Assembly (NCBI GenBank): GCA_039621445.1
Contig: CP154955.1
Coordinates: 53,039,384 to 53,103,383 of the forward strand
DNA: 64,000 nt
From: Euglena gracilis
Taxonomy: Eukaryota > Euglenida > Euglenophyceae > Euglenales
Direction: 5' to 3'
The notes under the pieces: generated by a model
Seen by the model: only the letters and a program-made list of their open reading frames with translations
Database searches by the model: none
What the model was told of the DNA's origin: nothing
Shown: piece by piece, positions 35,980 through 46,790 of the stretch
How positions within the stretch are numbered: position 1 is the first letter of the stretch
How the letters are laid out: every line of letters begins with the position of its first letter
Translations under genes and position numbers: made by a program

Positions 35980-37850
35980 AGGGTTATTTGAAGGAGTAGG
36001 GTTAGGTGCGCAGCACATGTCCCTGACAGGGGTTTTTTTAAGACTGGGGGGGGAGGGGGGGTCTCCCCCCAGTAGTTCGCGATTTTTCGGCCATTTTTTT
36101 TGTGGGGTGTCCCCACACAAAAAATGGCCGAAAAATCGCGAAAAGTGCTAAAAATAGGCCCCGAGCGAGAAATTGGTGATGGACTTTTTGGTGGTCGCTA
36201 GCGACCATGGTCGCTAGCGACTAGTCGCTAGCGACCATGGTCGCTAGCGACCATTTTCTAGCGACTAGTCGCTAGCGACCATTGGTGATAGGGTCGCTAG
36301 CGACTAGTCGCTAGCGACCACCAATTTTAAGTCCACCCCCCCCTCTAAAAATTTTTTAAGCCCCCCCCCTCCAAAAAAATTCATTCAAATATGAAGGAAA
36401 ATGACTCGAAACCCACCCAAATGCCTTCAGAAACCCCCATTCGGGGGTCCATCTGCAAAAAATTTTGGGTAATATCTTCTTTTTGCGCCAGTTCTGTGAA
36501 AGTTGTCTTTGTCCAGGAGATAAGGAGCACGATTCGGCCTTCCTTGCCTTGCACACACAAGGGGATTTTGTCATTGGAGGGCGGGGGGTGCGGGGGAGGG
36601 GGGGCCGCCCCCCCCCCCCGCTAGACGACCAAGGGCGCCGAAGGCGCCTTAGGACTGTTTTGTTTACGGTGCGCGTGGCATTAGATGCGCGCCTGGCCCC
36701 GCACCCCCCCCGCCCTCCAATAACAAAATCCCCTCCGGGGGGTAACCGACCCAAGGGCCAGGCGCGCATGTAATGCCACGCGCACCGTAAACAAAACAGT
36801 CCTAAGGCGCCTTCGGCGCCCTTGGTCGTCTAGCGGGGGGGGCTGCCGCCCCCCCCCCCGCCCTCCAATAACAAAATCCCCTCCGGGGGGTAACCGACCC
36901 AAGGGCCAGGCGCGCATGTAATGCCACGCGCACCGTAAACAAAACAGTCATAAGGCGCCTTCGGCGCCATTGGTCGTCTAGCGGGGGGGGGGGGCTGCCG
37001 CCCCCCCCCCCCCCCACCCCCCCCCGCCCTCCAATAACAAAATCCCCTCCGGGGGGTAACCGACCCAAGGGCCAGGCGCGCATGTAATGCCACGCGCACT
37101 GTAAACAAAACAGTCCTAAGGCGCCCTTGGTCGTCTAGCGGGGGGGGGGGGGGGCTGCCGCCCCCCCCCCCCGCCCTCCAATAACAAAATCCCCCGGGGG
37201 GTAACCGACCCAAGGGCCCCCCCCCCCGCTAGACGACCAAGGGCGCCGAAGGCGCCTTAGGACTGTTTTGTTTACGGTGCGCGCCTGGCTTTTGTTTACA
37301 GTGCGCGTGGGCCGACTAAGTTCGCATATCGGGGTTCCTTCGGGAGCACAATTTGGCCCTCCTACTGCAGCCTTCTCCGGGGGGGGGGGTGTCACCCCCC
37401 CCCCCCGCACCCCCACCCGTCCAACTGAACTCCTGGACAAAGACAACTTTCACAGAACTGGCGCAAAAAGAACATATTACCCAATTTTTTTTGCAAATGG
37501 ACCCCCGAATGGGGGTTTCTGAAGGCATTTGGGTGGGTTTCGAGTTGTTTTCCTTCATATTTCAATGAAAAAAATTTGGAGGGGGGGGCTTAAAAATTTT
37601 TTTAGAGGGGGGGGGTGGACTTAAAATTGGTGGTCGGGCCGACTAGTCGGCCCGACCACCAATGGTCGCTAGGCCATCACCAACAGTCGCTAGCGACTAG
37701 TCGCTAGCGACCACCAAAAAATCCATCACCAATTTCCCGCAATGAGCCCTAAAAATAGGCTGTTGCGCTACATGGCCATGTAGCGCAATGTGGCCATGTA
37801 GCGCAAAAGGGACATGTGCGCATCCAACCCTACTCCTTCAAATAACCCCG
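35980..37850. mobile_element. Foldback element with nested palindromes
   Basis: Outer inverted words (TTATTTGAAGGAGTAGGGTT at about 35,982 and its complement near 37,825) enclose arms at 36,150-36,521 and 37,433-37,765. The arms carry GGTCGCTAGCGACC/ACTAGT palindrome arrays. Next come AAAATTTTTTTA and G-run blocks, then 200 bases matching across the arms (CCCCCATTCGGGGGTCCAT / ATGGACCCCCGAATGGGGG). The core holds about four copies of a 150-165-base unit (starts near 36,717, 36,866, 37,031 and 37,179) with the palindrome AAGGCGCCTTCGGCGCC, plus inverted copies at both sides. No protein is encoded. Confidence 0.65.
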
Positions 37851-37979
37851 TAATGCGTTGGATCATGTTGCGCTACACGGCCATGTTGCGCAACGTTTGA
37901 TGGCCGCTTGTGGGCGCAGTTAGATGAGGGCCACACCAAAGTCAAACATTTCCAATATCAGTGTGTCAGCACCTTTGTG

Positions 37980-39010
37980 GGAATGGGTGTGGTTCCTCTT
38001 CTCCTGGGAGACGGTGAGGTTCCTCTTCTCCTGGGTGACCGGGGTGCAGTGGCAGGTCTGAGGGGAGTGGCGGCAGTTCACCTGGAGGTTTCTGGGGGAG
38101 ATCTGAGGGCAGTGGAGCAGGGCTGGATGGGAGATTTGAGTTGAGGCGTTTTACCCTCAATGTTTCCTGAATGTCAAAAATCCAAAGGAAAAGAGTCAAT
38201 GACAAAAAAGTAGCAAAGAGAGACAAAAAAACCTGGAATGTTTCAAAAACCGAAAAACTGGTCCCTGGTCACTCTCGTCTCAAGTTCCAAAGTCACCAAC
38301 CCACATATTTTTTCTTTTTTCCACCCACATGTCCACGATTTTGAGGAAGGTTTTACGAGATGAGAATATCCAATTAACGCTTTTTGCAAGTTCAATTTTC
38401 GTCATTTTTTGGATTGAGGTTGACGTCAATCCAGCCCTGCGTGGAGGCAGTCCACCTGTGGGTCCTTCAGGGAACCTGGGCGCAAGCAGGGGCTTCAAAG
38501 AACCACAGCAGTGGGGAAAAAGGAACGTCTGAAGCTCCTGGTTAGGTTTGATGGTGGCCCCACAGGACCATCCTTTGGAGGGAAGTCTTCAGCCTGACGA
38601 CCTCCACGCAGACCTCGTTTCCCGAAATTTGGGTGCGTAGATGCGTGTGGGGTCAGTTCACCAGGAGGTCCTTGGGGCAGGTCTGAGGGCAGTGGGAGCA
38701 GTTCGCCTGCAGGTCCTTGGGGGAACCCAGACGGGGGCAGTGGAGGTTTGTCAGAATGAACCGGCAGCAGAGGGCCCAAAGGAAGAAAGAAGGAAAGAAA
38801 ACTTCAGGCCCAGGAGCCCCCTGAGTAGGTCTGAGGGTGGTGCACCGGGGCCATCCTTCCTAGGGAAGTCTGTCGGCCGGTGACCATCGTGCAGACCACG
38901 ACTCCGCCCAAAGTCGGGCACCTTGGAAAAGCGTGGAGGCAATGGTCGGGGCTCCACGGATACTTCTCGATGTGGAAATGGTCGGGGCTCCACGGATACT
39001 TCTCCACGTG
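37980..39010 (-). repeat. Diverged Pro-rich coding-like minisatellite
   Basis: On the plus strand GCAGTTCACCTGGAGGTTTC and TCAGTTCACCAGGAGGTCCT recur with AGGTCTGAGGGCAGTGG. GGTCGGGGCTCCACGGATAC is duplicated at about 38,942 and 38,982. The minus strand reads as repeats like LPSDLPQGPPGEL and FPPKDGPVGPP across three separate open frames. Whether any is an exon cannot be decided from the sequence. Confidence 0.35.
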
Positions 39011-39421
39011 GTGGAATATCCGAAACCTTCGGGTTCGGTCGAGTTTCTGGGGATGGTCGAGTTTCAGGACCTCTTGCTTCAGCTGAACGAAGGAAAAAAG
39101 TGAATGGGGAACGTGGACGAAAGTGCAACCTGTGGAGTGGAGACCTACCAAGACCACCAGAGCAGCAGCACGAATCATTTTGCTCCTGAGAGAAGAAGAT
39201 GATGAGCCTAGAGGCTATGTAACAAAGGAGTAGTGTAAGGAGGTGTCAAAGCACGCCCAGGGGTCGTGTTTCGTGAAGGGGCACAAGGTGCCAGACGTAA
39301 TGTGAAAGATGACGGAAAAAGTCTGGGTTAAATTAAGATGCGCCTGTGTCAGTAGGCGTTGCTATGGTGCAATCACAGCTTTCTGAGTGTCTATTTTTTT
39401 TCGATCTCCGCATAAACCGCC

Positions 39422-39757
39422 ATGTCGGGGGCCGCGGCCCCAGAAGACCCGCCAGCCGTGCTGGAAGTGCCGCTGGACAACGTCATCCTCAACAAAAAAT
39501 TGACTTCGGTGCTGGACCAAGTGGGCCTGGTGGCCCAGAATATGATGCTGCTGGCGAGCAAGGTGGAGGCCCTGGCCGACAAGGTGGAGGAAAGTCGACC
39601 AGGAAAAAGAAAAAGACAAGCTGGAGAAGATTATGAAGACTACCTCCGACAAAAGCACCAGAACAAGTACATCCCCCGCCACCTCCGCCACCAGCAACAG
39701 CAGCAGCCTGAGCAGCCCTTACCTCTCCCCTGGCCCCCACACACACACCCACACCAA
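39422..39757 (+). pseudogene. Non-LTR family N-terminal ORF fragment
   Basis: ATG at 39,422 sits in a good eukaryotic context (ACCGCCATGTCGG). The first ~65 residues include a heptad-like helix (LDQVGLVAQNMMLLASKVEA), a basic stretch (GKRKRQ) and a Gln-rich run (QQQQQPEQ). The frame then passes through a CA-rich bridge and, from about 39,760, is only the shadow of a minus-strand coding segment. I read it as the start of an ORF1-like protein whose continuation has been inverted or replaced. Membership in the same element as 41,226-45,341 is inferred from position only. Confidence 0.35.
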
Positions 39758-39759
39758 CA

Positions 39760-41225
39760 CTCACACATCACAGTCGCCTTCCAAGTCGCTTTCCAAGTCA
39801 GAGAGAGACGGTGGTGTACACAGTTGCATGTGGTTCAGTAGGGGTGTCGGGTAAGGGGTTTCTGTCGACCATCCACAGACCTTGCAGCGGACCAGCCACC
39901 ACTCGCCATTTGGTAGGGATTCCAGGTGGTGTAGGTCCCAGCGCCAATTGTCTTCCCGGACTGTGGTGGGCGAAAAGATGTTGCCGAACGGTCGACCTGC
40001 CTGGCAGTGGTGGGACTGCATGTCCCAGAGAGACGACAGGTTGATGTGCTGAAAGCACAGCCGGCATTTCGCAAATTCGGTCCCTGGGCCGACCTGGGCC
40101 GGGGCCTCAGAGGATGGGCCCGCTGTGGCCGGGGTGCGCAGACGTTGCCATCTCCAGCGCTGGCCATTCCAGTAAAGTTCGTCTCATATCTCGTCCGGTG
40201 TCAGACGGGATGTTTGGCCGGCTGGCCCCCCGGAAGAAGGGCCCGGGTTTTCTTCGATATCCCCACAGCAGAGAACGTCCCTGTGGTTTTTGTTCGTGTG
40301 GTGATTGAGCCACAGGTCTGCCGGCCAGAGGGCGGGGCCGGCCCTGTGGGTGCCCAGGGTGTGTCCTGTCCCCCATGTTTTGGCGAGGAACTGCCACCGG
40401 ACTTCCCCCCCGCCCTGGAGCGGAGCACAAGGTGCATACAGGAGGAATTGGACCTCATCCTCCGCGGGGGAAGGGGGCCCACAGTGATATGGATGTTTTC
40501 CAACCACTGGTCCACGAGGGCTTTTTTGTATTTTTTTCTTTGGCCAGTCCACTCCCCCCAGATGGAGGCATCCGTCGAGGACAGCACAGACCAGTCGTCT
40601 GCGGCTGTCACCGAGTTTGTGGGCAGCTTTGCTGGGGTTTGGGTTTTGTCAGCCCTGGTTTGTGCCGCCATCTGTGCTGTTTTTCTTTCCCCCACAATCT
40701 GTGCCACTTGCTGTTTTTCCAGTGTGGACCTGGTCCTTAATTTTTCCAGAATCCTCTGGATTTGGGGTGTTGTGGTGCATTTTTTTGCATTTGCATTTGG
40801 GGGGGGGTCTTGTCTTTTTTGTGACCTCAAATACCACCTGACCCCCCCCTTCCCCCCTTTGGCTTGGGCAGGGCACAGGGCAGGGCACAAGGGGGAGCAC
40901 ATGTGGGGGACAGGGTCCAAATGTTCCAGATGGGGGGGCCATTAATTGTGAGACAGCATTGGCCATGTTGCTGCCATTTTGTTGGGTAACATTTCCAAAC
41001 ATCAGCAACATGATTTGCACCAGCAGCTGTCGCAGCAGGTCGGTGGGGAGCTGCAGCCCTTGGTGGTTGTTGGCTGTGGCGCTGGCACTCATGGTGGGGA
41101 TGGTCATGCCCATTTGGGTCCCCATTTGGCTGCCCATTTGTGGCCCCATTTGGGGCTGCAGCTGTTGCTGCTGCTGTTGGTGCTGGGCAGTCCTTCCAGG
41201 CATCCCCTGGGGATTGATGAACACG
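39760..41225 (-). pseudogene. Inverted non-LTR 5' segment (Q-rich, 2A, Cys/His)
   Basis: Read on the minus strand from 41,225 the product has a Gln-rich segment (QHQQQQQQLQPQMG), an Ala/Lys-rich helical region and a 2A motif, GDIEENPGP (40,238-40,264). It ends in a finger-like segment, CKVCGW...LLNHMQLC (about 39,835-39,905). The parts lie in different frames, so the copy is broken. Protein-like composition on this strand and its abrupt end at both plus-strand junctions suggest an inverted piece of the same family as the plus-strand element downstream. Confidence 0.5.
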
Positions 41226-42300
41226 ACGAAGATGATAACAAGCGTGCGGTCTACTCACACGGCCACAGGGAGGTCACCGCCGCCGGATCCAACAGCCCGG
41301 TACCTGGCTCGCCTCACTCATCCACCGGCAGGGGAGAGGACATCCTCACCGCTGGAGACGTCGAATGCAATCCAGGCCCCAGTAGTGCCACACGACCCCC
41401 TGAGGACCTCCCACGCCGAGTACCACGCGAGGATTTTATGCTGGACCCCCCGTGGTTCCAGGTCGTAGTCCGGGCCCTTTCGCCGGACACCATCGACGCC
41501 TTTGCCGACCAGAACAACACACAGCTAGCCCACTTCTGGTCACAAAGGGAGGACGCCTTCCTCCAGAACTGGTTCCTGCCGAACCCAATTTGGTGCAACC
41601 CGCCTTTTTGCTTGCTCCCTCGTGTTCTTGAGCACGTCCTCCGCCATGGGGGCAACATCATCCTCCTCGCACCAGACTGGTCCAATGTGATGGCTGGCCT
41701 TCGGAGCATCTCCTCGGGCAGCTTGACCCTGCCACGGTGCCCTATCTATCGGGCCAGGGGGACGGCACTGCTCCCGACCCCAGGCTGGGCAATTGTGGCC
41801 CTGCGGATTCACCACCCAGGCCACCCTCCACTGAGCAGTGCCCCGGGGCCAGTGAGGCCCGTCTCCCGCGCAAGCTACTCGGAACGTCCGCATCGTGCCT
41901 CGCACACACCGTATCCGCTCGTTCCCCTCCTCTCCCTGGGACAGCACCGCCTCATCAGAAAGCGAACCGCCTGTCACGGCTTGGAAACGTTCCACCTGGG
42001 GGACTACGCGGGCCGGAATTTCCTGATCCACCACGACGCCCTCTGGGACATCCGGGGCACCTCACCCCACTGGTGCCAACGCTGTGGACTGTGGCAATGG
42101 CCATGGGACTGTCCCACGCCACTTCCCCAACACTTCGCCGCACCCAAAACACCACTTCTCCGGCCGGCCTTCCGGCTGAACCCCACCCCACGCTCCCTCC
42201 TTGGCGCTGTACAAGCACCACCGGCTGAGACAGCGCCGGTCCACCCGGCATCAAAAAACGACCGGCGTAGTCCGTCACTGGGCGGTCCCTCCACCTTGGG
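41226..42300 (+). pseudogene. 2A motif, Dam-like methyltransferase, Cys/His finger
   Basis: The open frame continues to 42,538, but I trust it as coding to about 42,300. In order: GDVECNPGP (41,354-41,380), a 2A ribosome-skipping motif. Then comes a Dam-like N6-adenine-methyltransferase domain (about 41,470-41,820) with IDAF, a spaced FWSQ, WCNPPF (NPPF at 41,597-41,608) and ILLAPDW. Last is a finger candidate, WCQRCGLWQW (about 42,073-42,140), with a downstream His. IDAF...WSQ...NPPF...lLaP follows the order of phage-type Dam proteins and of the domain known in DIRS retrotransposons. The role is unknown: DNA modification, cDNA binding or a structural remnant. Coding then shifts to another frame before the next 2A motif. 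Confidence 0.65.
41354..41380 (+). other. 2A ribosome-skipping motif GDVECNPGP
   Basis: Matches the canonical D-V/I-E-x-N-P-G-P consensus exactly, in the frame of the downstream Dam-like domain. Skipping before the final Pro would release that domain as a separate protein beginning with Pro. 2A motifs are known in several non-LTR retrotransposon families. Confidence 0.85.
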
Positions 42301-42798
42301 GACCAACCGCGGACGGGGGATGTGGAGGAGAACCCTGGGCCGGCCAAGCGCCCAGCACCGCCATCCCCCCGCGGCGCGCCAACCGCAACTGAGGCCAGGG
42401 AACATGACAACCTTTTCCTGGACCTCGCTCACCCGGAACGTGACGCGGCGATGGTCATCGACAGTGCCGGCCAGGAGTCCAATCTCCGAGGACAGCCTGC
42501 GCACAGTCTGGTGGTTGGCGCTCCCCCCTGCGACATAACCCACCTTCTCCAACAGAGAATTCCGACCCTCCTCCACCTGCCCTCGGCCTGCCAACAACCT
42601 GTCTTTGACACCATGGCAGACGCCATCACGGCATACGTACGAGCACCCACGGACGCGGCATTGTTCGCCGTGCTCTCCTTCCCCAAGCTTGTCCTCCGCC
42701 CGGCATCAACAACCAAACCATTGCCACCAGCAGAACTGGAGTCCATTCTACTGCGACGCGCCAGACTATTCCGCGAAGGGGACTACGCTACCTGCTGA
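42271..42798 (+). pseudogene. Second 2A motif and pre-RT region
   Basis: The frame opens after a TAG at 42,268-42,270 and carries GDVEENPGP at 42,316-42,342, an exact 2A consensus. It is followed by a Pro/Ala-rich linker and a helical segment that leads toward the RT. The frame ends in TGA at 42,796-42,798. From about 42,780 the adjacent frame reads a better continuation (RYLLTEAQKDTQSRH), so a small indel near the GGGG at 42,777-42,780 is likely. Function of the region is unknown; in related elements it is the N-terminal part of the RT polyprotein. Confidence 0.55.
42316..42342 (+). other. 2A ribosome-skipping motif GDVEENPGP
   Basis: Exact D-V-E-E-N-P-G-P core just upstream of the RT-bearing part. 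It would separate the Dam-like/finger product from the RT-RLE protein. Confidence 0.85.
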
Positions 42799-45341
42799 CA
42801 GAAGCCCAAAAGGACACCCAGTCACGACACTCCATTGTGGAGACCAGGGCAGAAAAACGTTCCAGGACACAGCCCACCGCCCTCAGCGAAGCAATGACGA
42901 GACGCGTACGCACCCTCACCACAGAGGGGGCTTCTGCAAAGGCTGTTCAGATTCTGCTGTCCGAGGGTGCGCACCAACCGGACGACCCAGAGGTCTGGGG
43001 CGCCCTGGAAAAGCTACACCCCGCCGGCAGGAATGTTGACGCCAACCGCCTGCCGCGTCATGTCCGCCCTTTCCCCGAGAACCACACCCCTGAGTGGGAG
43101 GACCGACTGAAGGATGCCATCCGTCGCTTCCCACGGGGATCGGCGCCGGGGCCATCTGGGTTGCGACCAAGCCACCTCCAAGACTGCCTGCGGTGACCAG
43201 GTCGAGGAGCAAGGCTGATCACGGCCCTCGCACTCCTGACCCAAGTCTGGGTGGACGGCCAGCTACCGCCCCACCACGCCGCGGCCTGGTGCTGTGCGAA
43301 CCTAACGCCGCTCCGCAAAAAGGATAACGGGATACGCCCGCTGGCGGTTGGGGAAACTATACGTCGCTTGGTGGGGAAATCCCCGCTCCAGACACCAAAC
43401 GCCAGATCCGAGGTCGCAACCCTCGCCCCTACCCAAGTTGGGGTTGGGGTACGAAACGCGGCTGAGGCCGTCGCTTTGGGTATGCAACACCTGGTCATTC
43501 AGCTGGGGGACACGTCGCTCTGGGTTTCTCTCCAGGTGGACTACTCCAATGCGTTCAACACGGTGGATCGAGGAGCAATTCTGACGGAGGCGGAAACACC
43601 CACCCCGAGCCTGTTCAACTTTCTGAGATTCGCGTACAGTGGGCACGTTCCCTTGTTCTGCGGTGGTCGCTCCGTCCTGTCACAGAGAGGCACCCACCAG
43701 GGCTGCCCATTGGGCCCCATAGGGTTCGCGCTCGCGCTACAGCCTCTACTGGAACAGATCACCAACGATGGTCAGTTGCTGTTGAACAGTTGGTACTTGG
43801 ACGACGGCCTGCTGGTCGGGACTCCAGACCGGATTCAGCACTGCATTCGTTTCTTGATGCAAGAGTCCCATCGAATAGGGCTCGGCCTCAAACTGCAGAA
43901 GTGCGTCATGTGGGGCCCGGGAGCCAGGAGCACGCCGAGTTCTGAAAGGATGCAAGTGGTCCCTTGGACCCCAGGGGAAGGCATCACCGTCCTGGGCATC
44001 CCAGTTGACCGCCCAGCGTCTACGGACACCACACAAACGGCGTGGGAGACTGCCGCCGCCAAAATCGAGAAGGCCGCATCCACCATCACGTCCGTCACCG
44101 ACGCTCAGGTAGCGCACCATCTGCTTCGGAGCTGTCTGGATGGCTGCAAGGTTAACCACCTGCTTCGGGCATCCCACTCATATGGCAGCCAGGACCAGGT
44201 GAGAAGCTGTGCTGAGGTGATCCTTAACTCCTTTGAAGGCATCCTGGGCACGGCACTGAACACGCAACAGCGGGCCCAGGCTTCCCTGCCCCTGTCAAGT
44301 GGCGGCTGCGGCCTCCGCATCCCAACCTTCACACAGCCTGCGGCCAGGATTTCGTGCCTTGCAGACTTCTACTCTGATGGGGCACGACGGGTTGGTGTTC
44401 CCGGCTACGCAACCTCCCCACAGCCCTCCCTCGTTACGCCTGTCCTGGACGACCTCTGGGGCAGGCTAGGGGCAAACCACGCCACGGTCACCACCTTCCT
44501 CAGCAACCCTCAACGTATCGCGTCTGCGGACCCAGAAGCCCAGAAACAGAAATGGTGGAATCATGAGCTGGGCAAGAAGACGATGGATGACCTGGTGGAC
44601 CAGGCTCGGCCCCGGGACCAGAACCGCCTCCTCGAACAGGCCACAGGTTTCGGGCATGGCTGGGTGGCAGCAACCCCCTCCAACAACTCCCACACCACTT
44701 TCTCCAGTGAGGAGTACACCTTGGGGTTGAAGTGGTGGCTGGGTCTCCCGGTGCTGAACGACGTCAGTCAACCATGCACGGGATGCAACCAGCCCCTGGA
44801 CAAGGAGGGTGACCACCTCCTTTGCTGTCGGCGGAATAACTTCGCAACCCGCCACAACGCTGTTCAGGACGCACTGTTCCAAACCTTGTCCAACAGCGGA
44901 CAGCGGGTACAGAAGGAGGTTTCCCTGCCAACGGCCCGAGATAGCCACCTCCGCCCGGCCGACCTCCTCCTAGACTGTTGGTCTGACGGGAAGCCGACAG
45001 CGCTGGATGTCACCGTGTGCCACGGATGGCAGGCGAGTGAACACACTGCCACCCGCGAACGGTGGAGATCCTTCCTGAAGAGAAGGGAGGAGGCTAAAAA
45101 GCAGAAGTACAATGTCCCATGCCAGCAGGCAGGCTGGGGCTTCACGCCCTTTGCCCTGGGAAACTGGGGGGGCATGGGGCCCGAGACAGCCAAAACCCTG
45201 AGCCGGGTGGCGAAACGCGCCTCGTCCTGGCAACAGGGGGCGGAACGAGAATTAAAGGAAGCGGAGATCTACCAGAACGTCGCAATCGCCCTATTACGCG
45301 AAGTCTTCCATCTCCTACAACCCAAGCACATTCTCCCGTAA
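42786..45341 (+). pseudogene. Reverse transcriptase with CCHC finger and RLE
   Basis: Pre-RT block GSAPGPSGLRPSHLQD ends at an in-frame TGA (43,194-43,196), and the frame stays open afterwards to TAA at 45,339-45,341. RT motifs: LRKKDNGIRPLAVGE (about 43,310), motif A VDYSNAFNTVD (about 43,540), motif B QGCPLGP (about 43,700) and catalytic YLDD (about 43,795). The thumb region is followed by a CCHC-like finger, CTGCNQPLDKEGDHLLC (about 44,776-44,826). The RLE follows: RPADLLLD, then ALDVTV (about 44,955-45,020) with downstream KKQKYN. The RLE would nick the target and the RT would prime on it (target-primed reverse transcription). All catalytic motifs are intact, but the stop and upstream frame changes make this copy defective unless they are sequencing errors. 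Confidence 0.85.
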
Positions 45342-45660
45342 GGAGGAAAAAAAAACCCCAAAACAAGCACACACACACACAACCACGACCCACCGCCACT
45401 CTCCCCGTCAAGCCACGTACCGCTGCCCTGCCCCCGACCCCTCTACATTCCAGGACTGCCGTTCCCCTCAGCTCCCCGCTCCCCCTCGCCTCTCTACCCT
45501 CGCGTTACTTATGGAAGGTGGGCCTAGCCCATTTTCCACCCGCCATCCTATACCCCTGCTGTAAATTATCATAACCGCCTGCGGAACTGCAAATCCAGTA
45601 GGCGGTGTGCCACTGGTCGGTGGATTCGGTTCGCCCCACCACCGTGTGGCTCCACTAAAT
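45342..45660 (+). other. 3' UTR of the long non-LTR copy
   Basis: CA-rich start (AAGCACACACACACACAACC), a C-rich middle and the motif GTGCCACTGGTCGGTGGATT at about 45,607. A related 3' UTR is found at 46,425-46,710. Confidence 0.55.
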
Positions 45661-46190
45661 CCCTGTAAAGACCCTATGGTGCAATCCAGGACTTTGTGTT
45701 CCAACTGGCACATGATGCAGGGTTCACAGCAAAAAAAAAGAACAAGGAGGTCCAGAGAGAACACGCCCGGCGATGTCCTCATCCAATGGTCCTGGAGCAG
45801 TGGATATCACAGTGAGACACACAGCAGCACCGTACAGACCGTTGCGTGACACAGCTGAACTAACCGAATGGTATGAACGCCAAGAGAAGGAAAAAAATTC
45901 AAAATATGACGCCACCTGTAGGAGGATGGGATGCACCTGCATTCCATTTGTTGTTGACTGCTATGGCGGCCTAGGGCCTAGGCCAAGAAGCGCTAACCTT
46001 AATGTCAACACTGATGAAGCTTCCCCTCGGTCAACAAGATGCATGGTCAAAACGCAAAACTGAAGCCAACACACGGCAACTTCTATCAATAACTGTTGCG
46101 CGAGAGATCGCGCGACAAGTAATCTGGGGACGGTATGCATGCAACGACACAGATCCACAAGTAACCAACACCATACACCAGCCGTATTGA
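45660..46190 (+). pseudogene. 5'-truncated RLE C-terminal fragment
   Basis: TPGDVLIQWSWSS (one frame) continues as AVDITVRHTA (next frame), matching the RPADLLLD...ALDVTV endonuclease core of the long copy. Then KNSKYDATCRRMGCTCIPF matches KQKYNVPCQQAGWGFTPF, and GGLGPRPRSAN follows. The tail QLLSITVAREIARQVIWG is in a third frame and ends at about 46,190. Two frame changes in ~500 bases show that it is an old, dead copy lying directly behind the long element. Confidence 0.65.
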
Positions 46191-46289
46191 CTGTAAAGAA
46201 GACCACTACGATCCCTAGACCCAGAATAAACAATTGTCCTAAAACCATCCACAACTCGTCAAAAAGCAAACAACAGTACCCAACCATCT

Positions 46290-46405
46290 ACAAGCTTTGT
46301 CTCACATTGGCAAGAGAAGTGGCCCGCCAGCTGGCTTGGGGAACTGTGGCGGAGCCATCTGGAGCGGTGAATCCCACCACCCATAGCCCATATGAAACGG
46401 AGTGA
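46290..46405 (+). pseudogene. Second 5'-truncated C-terminal tail
   Basis: KLCLTLAREVARQLAWG matches the tail of the preceding fragment, followed by a stop and then a CA-rich 3' UTR like the one after the long copy. It is an even shorter 5' truncation of the same family. Confidence 0.55.
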
Positions 46406-46424
46406 GCAATTTGACCAACCACTC

Positions 46425-46790
46425 TCCCATCCCATCCCTCCAAAAAAAAACCACAAGCACACACAAAACACAAACACACACACACACCAGCCACCACGCC
46501 CCCCGCCTCACACCCCCCAACGCACCTCACTTTCCCCTCGCCCCTCCGTCTTCCCTGCTACCAAGACTGCTCGACTTTACACGCCCTCACCTGTACCTCG
46601 GACTGGCCGCTGCTTCCGCTTCTGTATATAGCCCTCCCCCTGAACCCTCTAATCCAGTTGGCTGTGCCACTGGTCGGTGGACTCGGCTCACCCCACCACC
46701 GTCATTCCCTGTTCTCCACAAGGTTGGCGCAAAAATAAAAGGGTTGCTATCTCCATCACTTTCTTTTATTCCGTTTTGACCGCCAGCCAG
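46425..46790 (+). repeat. Second copy of the family 3' UTR
   Basis: CCAAAAAAAAACCACAAGCA and further CA-rich sequence, a C-rich middle, TGTATATAGCCCTCCCCC, then GCTGTGCCACTGGTCGGTGG at 46,661. Parallels 45,342-45,660. Confidence 0.6.

Noticed and set aside
40007-40945. 312-codon plus-strand ORF
   Set aside because: It overlaps the minus-strand segment that carries the 2A motif and finger; the plus frame has no recognisable content and is read as a shadow.
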